Source: Bacteriovoracaceae bacterium UBA6144 (GTDB taxonomy: Bacteria; Bdellovibrionota; Bacteriovoracia; Bacteriovoracales; Bacteriovoracaceae). From it: 19,907 nucleotides of DNA. The stretch's first letter is position 1. Each line of letters starts with the position of its first letter. Location: positions 1-19,907 of the forward strand of contig DIVA01000055.1 in the NCBI GenBank assembly GCA_002435705.1, given 5' to 3'. The notes beneath the pieces were generated by a model that saw nothing but the letters and a program-made list of their open reading frames with translations, made no database searches and had not been told where the DNA came from. The position numbers and the translations under genes are program-made. Positions 5,774-13,396 of the stretch are shown piece after piece.

Positions 5774-8434
5774 ATGGCACACAAATGGGTTTATAAGTTT
5801 TCAGCTAGTATCACTGATGGCAATAAAGACATGAAGCCACTTCTGGGCGGAAAAGGCGCTAACCTCGCTGAGATGTGTGCCCTGAAGCTTCCCGTGCCTC
5901 CTGGCTTCACGGTCTCAACGGAAGCGTGTCTGGCTTTTTATCAAAACGATAAAAAAATTCCTGCAGAGATTATCTCGCAGATCGAAGAAGCGCTTAAATG
6001 GGTTGAGGGTCTCACTGGAAAAAAATTCGGTGATCCAGCTAACCCACTGCTCTTCTCCGTGCGCTCTGGTGCTCGTGCCAGTATGCCTGGGATGATGGAT
6101 ACGGTGTTGAACCTTGGAACCAATGATAAGACTGTGTTGGGGATGGCAAAACTTACGGGCAATCCGCGCTTTGCTTGGGATGCCTATCGTCGCTTTATTC
6201 AGATGTATTCAAACGTGGTGCTCGGAGTGAAGGGAGGCATCCTTGAGGCTCAACTGGAAGACTTGAAAGAAGCTCGTGGTGTGCACGAGGATACAAAGCT
6301 TTCGGCAGAAGACCTGCAAGAATTAGTCGCTGTTTATAAAGATGTGCTTTTGACTGAGCACGGAGTGAAGTTTCCGCAAGATCCGATGGAGCAGCTCTGG
6401 GGGGCGGTCGCAGCGGTTTTTAACTCTTGGTATAATCCTCGCGCTCAAAAATATAGAGAAATGAATAACGTTCCTCATGATTGGGGCACGGCCGTTAATA
6501 TCCAGTCGATGGTGTTTGGAAACCTCGGCGATGACTGTGCCACGGGAGTGTGTTTCACGCGGGATCCCTCAACTGGTGATAAAAAGTTTTTCGGAGAGTA
6601 TCTCATCAATGCTCAAGGTGAAGACGTGGTGGCTGGGATCAGAACGCCTTGGCCTATTAATGGCGCTTCGACCAATGACCAGAATAAACAATTTAAAACC
6701 CTCGAATCTGCCATGCCGGCGGCGTATGCGGAACTGGTTAAAACTTACCAGCTGCTGGAAGCTCACTACAAAGACATGCAGGACATTGAGTTCACCATTG
6801 AAGGCGGACGTTTCTATATTCTGCAAACCAGAAATGCCAAACGTACCGTTGCGGCTGCGCTTCGTGTGGCTGTCGATCAAATGCACGAGGGACTCATTAC
6901 AAAAAAAGATGCGCTGATGCGCGTGCAGCCTGATGACCTCAATCATCTCTTGCATCCTCGACTTGATCCTAAAGCGAAAAAAATTCTTCTCGCAACTGGT
7001 TTGCCGGCTTCTCCGGGAGCGGCTTCTGGTTTTATGGTCTTCACTTCCAAAGAAGCCGAGGAGTGGGCGAAGGGTGGAAAGAAAGTGGTGCTGGTGCGCA
7101 CGGAAACTTCTCCTGAAGATATCGGTGGGATGGCAGCGGCGACAGGCATTCTTACCGCTCGCGGTGGTATGACCTCTCACGCAGCCGTCGTGGCACGAGG
7201 CATGGGCAAGCCTTGCGTGGCCGGATGTTCCGCTCTCACCATTGATGAAAAAATGAAGACATTAAGTGTGAAAGGAAAAACTTTTAAAGAAGGTGATCAC
7301 ATCACCTTCGATGGCGCCACCGGTGAAGTGTATGAAGGCGAAGTGCCGACGGTGGAAGCACAGATCTCTTCAGCTTTTGCAGAGTTCATGAGCTGGGCGG
7401 ATGAAGAGCGTAGACTCAAAGTTCGCACCAACGCTGATACTCCTCACGACACCAAAGTTGCTTTAGAGTTTGGTGCCGAAGGCATTGGCCTGTGTCGCAC
7501 GGAGCATATGTTTTTTGCGCCGGAGAGAATTCTAGCTGTCAGAGAGATGATCTTTGCGGAAACACTTGATGAGAGAAAAAAAGCGCTAGTAAAGCTTCTG
7601 CCTTTTCAGCGCGAGGACTTCTACGGCATTTTTAAAACGCTCAAAGGTCTACCGGCCAATATTCGTCTGCTGGATCCACCTTTACACGAGTTCTTGCCTC
7701 ACCAAGAGCACGAAGTCAAAGAGCTCGCGGATGTGCTCGGTGTGAGTGAAAAACGAGTGCTCGAGAGAAATAATAATCTCCACGAATTCAATCCAATGCT
7801 GGGCCACCGTGGTGTGCGTCTGGCAGTCACCTATCCAGAGATCTATCAGATGCAGGTGAGGGCCATTATTGAAGCGGGAATTCAGTGTGAAGCAGAGGGG
7901 ATTCAAACTTCGGCGGAGATCATGATTCCGCTTACGAGTGAACTCAAAGAGTATGCTTTGATTAAGAAAGAATGTATCGAAGAGATCGAGCGTGTGTTTC
8001 AAGAGAAAGGTAAAAAAATTAAGTATAAAATTGGGACTATGCTAGAGCTGCCTCGTGCCTGCATTATGGCGCGAGAGATTGCGACCCAAGCCGAGTTCTT
8101 CTCCTTTGGTACTAATGATCTGACTCAAACAACATTCGGACTTTCTCGTGATGACGCCGGCAAATTCTTGCCGACCTACACCATGAAAGGTCTCTATCCC
8201 CAAGATCCTTTCGTCACCATCGACCAAGCTGGCGTGGGCTTTCTGATGAAGCATGCGGTGAGCGAAGGGAAGCTTGGGAATCCCAAGATCTATTCTGGCA
8301 TTTGTGGAGAACATGGCGGAGAGCCGCGCTCAGTGGAATTCTGTCACGAGATCGGTCTCGAGTACGTCTCGTGTTCTCCCTTCCGTGTTCCCATTGCTCG
8401 TTTGGCTGCCGCTCAAGCAGCGCTCAAGGGATGA
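5774..8434 (+). CDS. ppdK: Pyruvate, phosphate dikinase
   Basis: Interconverts pyruvate + ATP + phosphate and phosphoenolpyruvate + AMP + diphosphate, in glycolysis or gluconeogenesis. The 886-residue length is full. Domains in order are an N-terminal ATP-grasp domain (LGGKGANLAEM near residue 24; RSGARASMPGMMDTVLNLG near 97), a central swivelling domain with phospho-accepting H469 in GGMTSHAAV, and a C-terminal TIM-barrel PEP/pyruvate domain (GIGLCRTEHMFF; GHRGVRLAVTYPEIY; SFGTNDLTQ; catalytic C844 in ICGEHGGEP). All key residues are present. PEP synthase was considered, but the N-terminal motifs and the RSGARASMPGMMDT segment are those of PPDK. It lies 14 bases after glyS and its TGA stop overlaps the ATG of the next gene. 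No dedicated PPDK regulatory protein is seen nearby. Confidence 0.97.
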   Translation: MAHKWVYKFSASITDGNKDMKPLLGGKGANLAEMCALKLPVPPGFTVSTEACLAFYQNDKKIPAEIISQIEEALKWVEGLTGKKFGDPANPLLFSVRSGARASMPGMMDTVLNLGTNDKTVLGMAKLTGNPRFAWDAYRRFIQMYSNVVLGVKGGILEAQLEDLKEARGVHEDTKLSAEDLQELVAVYKDVLLTEHGVKFPQDPMEQLWGAVAAVFNSWYNPRAQKYREMNNVPHDWGTAVNIQSMVFGNLGDDCATGVCFTRDPSTGDKKFFGEYLINAQGEDVVAGIRTPWPINGASTNDQNKQFKTLESAMPAAYAELVKTYQLLEAHYKDMQDIEFTIEGGRFYILQTRNAKRTVAAALRVAVDQMHEGLITKKDALMRVQPDDLNHLLHPRLDPKAKKILLATGLPASPGAASGFMVFTSKEAEEWAKGGKKVVLVRTETSPEDIGGMAAATGILTARGGMTSHAAVVARGMGKPCVAGCSALTIDEKMKTLSVKGKTFKEGDHITFDGATGEVYEGEVPTVEAQISSAFAEFMSWADEERRLKVRTNADTPHDTKVALEFGAEGIGLCRTEHMFFAPERILAVREMIFAETLDERKKALVKLLPFQREDFYGIFKTLKGLPANIRLLDPPLHEFLPHQEHEVKELADVLGVSEKRVLERNNNLHEFNPMLGHRGVRLAVTYPEIYQMQVRAIIEAGIQCEAEGIQTSAEIMIPLTSELKEYALIKKECIEEIERVFQEKGKKIKYKIGTMLELPRACIMAREIATQAEFFSFGTNDLTQTTFGLSRDDAGKFLPTYTMKGLYPQDPFVTIDQAGVGFLMKHAVSEGKLGNPKIYSGICGEHGGEPRSVEFCHEIGLEYVSCSPFRVPIARLAAAQAALKG

Positions 8435-9309
8435 ACGCAGCTCAAAAAATCATCGATCTTCACCGCCCGCACTTTCAGCATCTGGATGCTCTAAGTGTGG
8501 GGGTGATTGATTTCAAAAAAATGAGTTTTGAACTTTACGGTGATACTCATTTGTTTTTTGATCTCGCCAGTGTCTCTAAAGTGCTCGGTAATGGGGCCAT
8601 GTTTCTTAAGCACCCTAGCGTGATCGATGAGAAGGTGCGTCTTCTACTTGAACACCGTGCGGGACTTCCGGCCTGGGGACTGCTTAAGAAGAGTAACTGG
8701 AAAGAAGAGCTCAGCGCCTACGCCATCAAAGAGAGTGAGACTCTCTACTCTGACTACTCAGCGATGCGTTTTAGTCTCGAGGTGGAAAAAAAACTCTCAC
8801 TTAAAATTCCAGCACTCCTGAAAGACTGGTGGGATAAAGAGCTCTACTTTTGGCAAGATCTCCCACATACCTATGAGACACCCATCTCTGGCCAGCGAGG
8901 CTTTGATTTCATCACGCATGATGTGCATGACCCGAATGCCTTTAATCTTAAAGAGTGGACCGGGCACGCAGGTCTTTTTGGAAATGTGGAGAGTGTGTGC
9001 AAGACGCTACTTAATTTTCAAGATAAGGGTAAGTTGATTGAGAACATGCTGGGTGCATGGAATGACCACTCTCAGCGCTTTCTGTATGGCTGGGATCGTG
9101 TGGCCAATCCGCAAGACACTCTCGCAGGAAAAGGGTGTTCACAGCAGACCTTTGGGCACTTAGGCTTCACGGGGACATCAGTTTGGATTGATGCCCAAAA
9201 ACAAAGAGGGCATGTCATCCTGTCTAACGCAACTCGCGATGGATGGTATCAAAAAGATGAACTCAATGAGTTTCGTAGAAGTTTTGGTGAAGTCATCTGG
9301 CAAATGTGA
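8431..9309 (+). CDS. Beta-lactamase-fold serine hydrolase, cytoplasmic
   Basis: A 292-residue protein of the serine beta-lactamase / PBP4*/EstB-like family. The SxxK motif is S47-V-S-K50 in DLASVSKV, the second motif is Y106-S-D, and the third element HLGFTGT begins at H243, as is common in this family (HTGFTGT). An HRAGLPAW segment matches the usual HxSGLP. These enzymes act on esters, D-amino-acid peptides or beta-lactams, so the substrate cannot be named. The start is the ATG overlapping the ppdK stop (ATGA, 8431-8434); the frame stays open upstream, but that part is ppdK sequence in another frame. There is no signal peptide, which is unusual for a family whose members often act in the periplasm. 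It is shorter than typical members (350-400 residues). The overlap suggests translational coupling to ppdK. Confidence 0.8.
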   Translation: MNAAQKIIDLHRPHFQHLDALSVGVIDFKKMSFELYGDTHLFFDLASVSKVLGNGAMFLKHPSVIDEKVRLLLEHRAGLPAWGLLKKSNWKEELSAYAIKESETLYSDYSAMRFSLEVEKKLSLKIPALLKDWWDKELYFWQDLPHTYETPISGQRGFDFITHDVHDPNAFNLKEWTGHAGLFGNVESVCKTLLNFQDKGKLIENMLGAWNDHSQRFLYGWDRVANPQDTLAGKGCSQQTFGHLGFTGTSVWIDAQKQRGHVILSNATRDGWYQKDELNEFRRSFGEVIWQM

Positions 9310-9330
9310 ATTCCTGATATCTTTGGTCCG

Positions 9331-9359
9331 TTGAATGAATGGTGGGGTTGTGAAAAAAT
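9331..9359 (+). promoter_or_regulatory. Weak candidate promoter for the DUF2183 gene
   Basis: TTGAAT (9331-9336), a 17-base spacer and AAAAAT (9354-9359) are a partial match to the housekeeping -35/-10 pattern. Transcription would begin within a few bases of the ATG at 9368, giving an almost leaderless message. That fits the absence of any ribosome binding site before that ATG. The match is weak. Confidence 0.2.
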
Positions 9360-9367
9360 AAGCCCCT

Positions 9368-10153
9368 ATGAAAAATCTTATCATTTGTTTCTCTCTTCTT
9401 TTTGCATTTAACTCTCATGCATATCTCGTGATCAGCGATGTGGATGACACGATCAAAATCACTAATTCTGGAAATCTCTGGCAAGCCGCCTGGAGAGGGG
9501 CTTTCACCAAAGACGTATTCCCGGGCATGATTGATGTCTATAAATCATGGGGAAGTGAAGATGCAAAAATCTATTTCGTGACGGCATCTCCCTCTGTATT
9601 GAGAGTTAAAATCAACGAGCTTCTCCATACCTATGAAGTCCCGCACGTAAAACTCATCACGCGCTCAAATGTACTTGAGTCAAAGCTTAAATATAAAGTT
9701 CGTGAATACCGCAAGATCCTAGATGCTCACCCAGACGAAGAAGCGGTGCTAGTAGGTGATGATGTTGGTCAGGATCCGGAAGTTTTTCAAGAGATCACGC
9801 GACTCTATCCAAACCGCGTTCTCGCCAGCTACATCCGTCCCGTTAAAAACCGAGCGGCGCTCTCAGAGCAGATTCCCTACATTACCTCATTTGATATCGC
9901 CACGAGTGAGCGCGGCCGAGGGCGTATGAGATTTGATATTATTGCTAAAACAGCTGTGGCGACACTAACTGGACAGGAAGACAAGCTACTGCCTGAGTTT
10001 ACGTGGTGTCCTAAAGATGTGCGCGCTACAAACCTGCCAGTGGTCCGATCGCCGCATGCGGTTGCGTGGAATATAATGGAGCGGATTAATCGTATTTGTG
10101 GAGCTCGCACAAGATCCCACGAAGAAGTGTTACGAGTCCTAGAAAGCAGGTAG
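9368..10153 (+). CDS. Secreted DUF2183 / App1-type HAD phosphatase
   Basis: A 261-residue protein with a signal peptide (residues 1-18; probable cleavage after NSHA), so it is probably periplasmic or exported. The mature part carries the DUF2183 fold, the catalytic domain of yeast App1 phosphatidate phosphatase, within the HAD superfamily. Motif I is DVDDT (24-28), motif II is in FVTASP (T72), a Lys-rich YKVREYRK stretch follows (109-116), and motif IV is VGDDVGQDPEVF (129-140). All acidic catalytic positions are kept. Bacterial members are little characterised; lipid phosphate or another phosphoester are possible substrates. Proteins of this family often carry an N-terminal extra domain; this one is the catalytic part alone. 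mpl follows 26 bases later. Confidence 0.8.
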   Translation: MKNLIICFSLLFAFNSHAYLVISDVDDTIKITNSGNLWQAAWRGAFTKDVFPGMIDVYKSWGSEDAKIYFVTASPSVLRVKINELLHTYEVPHVKLITRSNVLESKLKYKVREYRKILDAHPDEEAVLVGDDVGQDPEVFQEITRLYPNRVLASYIRPVKNRAALSEQIPYITSFDIATSERGRGRMRFDIIAKTAVATLTGQEDKLLPEFTWCPKDVRATNLPVVRSPHAVAWNIMERINRICGARTRSHEEVLRVLESR

Positions 10154-10157
10154 AATA

Positions 10158-10174
10158 GAACTCCTAAGGAGTTC
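10158..10174 (+). promoter_or_regulatory. Hairpin enclosing the mpl ribosome binding site
   Basis: GAACTCC (10158-10164) and GGAGTTC (10168-10174) are exact reverse complements with a 3-base loop TAA. The mpl ribosome site AAGGAG (10166-10171) lies in the loop and 3' arm, 8 bases before the ATG at 10180. In RNA the GGAG would be paired, which could lower initiation until translation of the gene upstream, ending at 10153, or another factor opens the stem. A dimeric-protein operator is the alternative. Confidence 0.55.
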
Positions 10175-10179
10175 ACTGC

Positions 10180-11631
10180 ATGGATTTAACTAACCTCATT
10201 TCTCAAGACGATCTCTTGGCCAAGAGAGATCAATATAAGAAAGTTTTCTTCTACCGCATCTGCGGCGCTGGCATGGGCCCGGCAGCGGTGTTGATGAAGC
10301 AAGCAGGCCTCGATGTGGAGGGTGCGGACTCTGCATTCTATCCCCCGATGTCGACCTACTTAGAAAGCACGCAGATTCCATTGCATAAGTTAGAAAATCT
10401 CACGCCTGAATTCTATAAGAAATTTGATCTGATTGTGGTGGGTAATTCTGTTTCAGGAAAATCAGAACAGGCGCGCATGCTTGAAAAATTGGGTGTGCCC
10501 TTTACTTCATTCCCGGCAGCGCTTGGCGCGCTGGTGCTCAAGCCTCGTCAGGTGATCGGAATTTGCGGGACTCATGGCAAAACCACCACAACGTATTTTC
10601 TCACACAGATGCTCGAGACCCTAGGCCTTGATCCGGGGTGCTTGGTCGGAGGGATTATCGATGGTCGTGATCCAGCTAAGATTGGTACTGGAAAGTATTT
10701 TGTGATTGAAGGCGATGAGTACGACTCCGCCTATTTTCATAAAATTTCAAAGTTTCGTCTCTATGAACTTAAGCACATGGTCCTGACTTCCTTAGAATTT
10801 GATCATGCAGATATTTTTGAAAACGTTGAAAAGATAGAAGATGAATTTCGTGATGTCATTCCAAAACTTTCAGGACAGATGATCTATGAGGTGGAATATC
10901 CCTCAATCATGAAACTGAAAAATCAGTATCAGACCAATTCAAAAGCCAAGAGTTGGTCGGGCTATGGCCAGGGATCTGAGGTCGGTCCTTTTGAGGTTGA
11001 AACGAGCGAGAAAGGAAGTCTGTTTAAATTAAAGCTCGATGGAGTGATGGAGAGCTTTCAGACTTCAGCCGTAGGATTCCATAATATTCTCAATATCACT
11101 TCAGCACTTTTATTTTTAAAAGCCGAGGGCTTCTCTTTAGCTGACATGCGCCGCTCGATTGAAAATCTCTCGATGGTGAAGCGTCGTCAGGAAGTGCGCG
11201 GAACCTATAAAGGAGCCACGGTTATTGACGACTTCGCTCACCACCCGCGTGCCATCACTCTCACGCTCGAAGCCCTGCGTGCACGCTTTAAGGGCCGTCG
11301 CATGATCACAGTGTTCGAGCCCATCTCAGCGACAGCTCGCTCGAATGTGTTTCAAAATGAATTCCGTGACTCACTCGGGATGAGTGATGAAGTGATCATC
11401 GCTAAAGCCGATCTCGCTACGACTGCAAAAGGTGGAAAAGATCTGGATGCACAAAAACTCTCACTAGAGATCACCCAACTCCATCACAAGCCCTCAGTGT
11501 GTGTGACTAATTTAGCGGACCTTAGAAGTGAGATTGATGGCAGACTTAAAAATCATGATGTGCTAGTGATTCTTTCTAACCGCACTTGTTTGGGACTTTG
11601 GGAGTCTGATTTTGTTCAAGCTCTCCAATAA
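10180..11631 (+). CDS. mpl: UDP-N-acetylmuramate:L-alanyl-gamma-D-glutamyl-meso-DAP ligase
   Basis: Mpl joins the tripeptide L-Ala-gamma-D-Glu-meso-DAP, recovered from old peptidoglycan, to UDP-MurNAc in the cytoplasm, recycling wall material. The 483-residue protein has the Mur-ligase layout: an N-terminal UDP-binding Rossmann part (RICGAGMGPAA near 27-37), ATP-binding GTHGKTTT (130-137) and a C-terminal domain with IDDFAHHPRAITLTL. What separates Mpl from MurC is the EGDEYDSAYFHK segment from E177 and SLEFDHADIF (E206, D208, H209). It is slightly longer than E. coli Mpl (457). A good ribosome site, AAGGAG, sits in a hairpin before the ATG. The next gene starts inside its last 20 bases. A predator living on prey cell wall would have obvious use for this enzyme, though that is inference. 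Confidence 0.93.
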   Translation: MDLTNLISQDDLLAKRDQYKKVFFYRICGAGMGPAAVLMKQAGLDVEGADSAFYPPMSTYLESTQIPLHKLENLTPEFYKKFDLIVVGNSVSGKSEQARMLEKLGVPFTSFPAALGALVLKPRQVIGICGTHGKTTTTYFLTQMLETLGLDPGCLVGGIIDGRDPAKIGTGKYFVIEGDEYDSAYFHKISKFRLYELKHMVLTSLEFDHADIFENVEKIEDEFRDVIPKLSGQMIYEVEYPSIMKLKNQYQTNSKAKSWSGYGQGSEVGPFEVETSEKGSLFKLKLDGVMESFQTSAVGFHNILNITSALLFLKAEGFSLADMRRSIENLSMVKRRQEVRGTYKGATVIDDFAHHPRAITLTLEALRARFKGRRMITVFEPISATARSNVFQNEFRDSLGMSDEVIIAKADLATTAKGGKDLDAQKLSLEITQLHHKPSVCVTNLADLRSEIDGRLKNHDVLVILSNRTCLGLWESDFVQALQ

Positions 11632-13321
11632 ACTGACCACTTGTTCACTGCTTTTGTGTATGACGCTTTCTTGTGCGTCGACGCTCACTCGTGAGTCCAA
11701 GCCCAAGGTGCTCAAAGAGTACCTTGCTCTCCACGCCAAGCATCGTCAGTTAGTGTGTCCTTCGGGAACAGAAGAAGAGTTCGATCAACTCTTAAAAAAA
11801 TTCCGCGGACGAGGTTTATGGATCCCTGAACTCAGCGGGGACGTGGACTTCACCACCATTGAAGAGCTACTGCCAGAGCTTGAAGCCAAACTTAAATGGA
11901 TTCAGGCAGAGCGCGCCAAGCTGATTAAACGCAAGAATCTTCCCAAGGCCCAGATCTCAAAGCGCTTTGAGAAAATGATCACTCGACTTTTAAAGCTTAA
12001 GTCTGACTGGGAGACACTCCCAGCTCATGCCGAAAGAGCGCGCCAAGAGGCTGGAAAAAAATCCCTCCAAGAACTCACTATGATGAGAGCGGAGTGGAGA
12101 AAACTCATTGAGAGCATCAGTTTTCTCACGAACTTTAAATTTCCGGCTGACCACCTTAAAAATCGTCTGACCTATGATGAGTTTCGCGAAAGTAATGTTC
12201 CCACCTCACAGCGGATTGCAAACTACGCTTTCTTCTATCGCAGGCTAGTTGAAGACGGAGCGATGAATCCGGATCACACTGGCAATGATTCCTGGCTGCG
12301 CACCACGATCGATACAGTTCATCTTGAACTCGAGCGCCCTATGATGGTGATCGAGGAAGATCTGCGCTATGACCTTGAGTACGTCTTGAATCGTATTGAT
12401 AAAGAGCTTGAGCGGGATAAATCCTCACTCATCGCGAGACTTGGGGAATGGGAAGAGCGCACTTCTATGGCCCTGCAGTTCTACCAAGATCTCTTAAGGC
12501 CTGAATCCCGAGAAACCTCTCGCGCCTTTATTCAGGAGAGAAACAAAGCCACTCTGAAACTGAAAGAATGGGTATCTACGAATCAGGCCAAGAGTTGGCT
12601 GTGGTGGCGTGAGCAAAGTGAAACCATGAAAGCACTCTATGTGCTCGATACAATTCTGTATAACGAAGTAGGTAATGTAGATAGTAAAGACGGGTTTGAG
12701 CGGATGGATGTCACGCAAGTTGTGCTCAATCGCCAACACGTGGAACTCTATCGCACTCTCGATCCCCTGCAAGAAATGTGGCCACTACTCAGGGCAGAGT
12801 TAAGTGAAGAAAAAATTCAAAAGGAATATTGGCTCAATAGCCTTTATCGACGTGGGGAGTTTTCTTTTACTTATTACTATATGCCTGGAGCGGTGAAAGC
12901 CTTTTGCACTGACCGCACTCCGGCAGGACTTAAGTTGCAAAAAGAGAACCTCGATATTGCCTTCCATATGCTGCTGCAGCCCCGCTCAGAGTTTCAGGGA
13001 CTGCGCTACTTCTCACGGGCCTCCATGCCTGGACGGATAAATATGGCGAGTGTCTGGAATGATTATGAGCGACTACCAGAGGCTCCAGGTGCCCTGATCT
13101 CCTCCCAAGAGCCTCTTCGTGCTTCAATGCGAAAAGGAGAAATGAAGTACCTCTATCGTTTTATCGATGGCAAGAGCCTCGAGTATCAAGTTTATCAGCA
13201 CCAAAATAAAATATATGTGGCCCGACTCCTCGAAGATAAATGGGTTTTTTATGACTGGAGAAACCCCCATTATTTTACTTTCTTTAAGCTTAAGAAAACT
13301 CCCGCTCAATCAGCTCAATAA
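11612..13321 (+). CDS. Putative lipoprotein with possible SleB-like wall hydrolase segment
   Basis: I do not recognise the whole 569-residue protein. It starts at TTG 11612 inside mpl, with GGGAG (11600-11604) 7 bases upstream; the later ATG (11660) would remove the signal sequence. Residues 1-20 are a short signal peptide, and C21 in TLSCAS is a plausible lipidation site, though the lipobox is not ideal. Residues about 30-340 are charged and mostly helical. From about 340, LYNEVG (E352) followed after 17 residues by VVLNR (370-374) resembles the core of SleB/CwlJ wall hydrolases, in which the catalytic Glu (GEaRGE) precedes a VILNR segment by a similar distance. The rest of that domain is not obvious, so this is a hint only. 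Linkage to mpl fits a peptidoglycan role at the envelope. Confidence 0.7.
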   Translation: MFKLSNKLTTCSLLLCMTLSCASTLTRESKPKVLKEYLALHAKHRQLVCPSGTEEEFDQLLKKFRGRGLWIPELSGDVDFTTIEELLPELEAKLKWIQAERAKLIKRKNLPKAQISKRFEKMITRLLKLKSDWETLPAHAERARQEAGKKSLQELTMMRAEWRKLIESISFLTNFKFPADHLKNRLTYDEFRESNVPTSQRIANYAFFYRRLVEDGAMNPDHTGNDSWLRTTIDTVHLELERPMMVIEEDLRYDLEYVLNRIDKELERDKSSLIARLGEWEERTSMALQFYQDLLRPESRETSRAFIQERNKATLKLKEWVSTNQAKSWLWWREQSETMKALYVLDTILYNEVGNVDSKDGFERMDVTQVVLNRQHVELYRTLDPLQEMWPLLRAELSEEKIQKEYWLNSLYRRGEFSFTYYYMPGAVKAFCTDRTPAGLKLQKENLDIAFHMLLQPRSEFQGLRYFSRASMPGRINMASVWNDYERLPEAPGALISSQEPLRASMRKGEMKYLYRFIDGKSLEYQVYQHQNKIYVARLLEDKWVFYDWRNPHYFTFFKLKKTPAQSAQ

Positions 13322-13325
13322 TCCT

Positions 13326-13355
13326 TTGCCCAATAGCAACATTTCAAGGTATAAG
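13326..13355 (+). promoter_or_regulatory. Probable metK promoter
   Basis: TTGCCC (13326-13331), an 18-base spacer and TATAAG (13350-13355) match the housekeeping promoter at 4 and 5 of 6 positions. Transcription would start near 13362, giving a leader of about 35 bases that includes the strong ribosome site AAGGAG (13384-13389). The AT-rich CTAATAATTATTTAG just downstream is nearly palindromic and could be an operator or an alternative -10. Confidence 0.5.
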
Positions 13356-13396
13356 CCCCTAGCCTAATAATTATTTAGTGTTCAAGGAGCCAAGCC

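Noticed and set aside
5775..5790. TGGCAC match considered as a sigma-54 -24 element (also near 7191, 13871 and 14321)
   Set aside because: None has a TTGC-type -12 element at the proper distance, and all lie within coding sequence.
6569..7180. 203-codon open frame antisense to ppdK
   Set aside because: It lies wholly inside an unmistakable PPDK gene, has no recognisable domain and no ribosome site; it follows from the codon bias of the real gene.
8302..8430. Longer N-terminus for the serine hydrolase (start at 8302)
   Set aside because: The extra 43 residues are the ppdK C-terminal coding region in a different frame, Arg/Ser-rich and unrelated to the family; the ATG at 8431 overlapping the ppdK stop is the natural start.
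13322..13396. SAM riboswitch upstream of metK
   Set aside because: The gap is 75 bases, with a promoter occupying about half; no SAM-I, SAM-II or SAM-IV core could be recognised.
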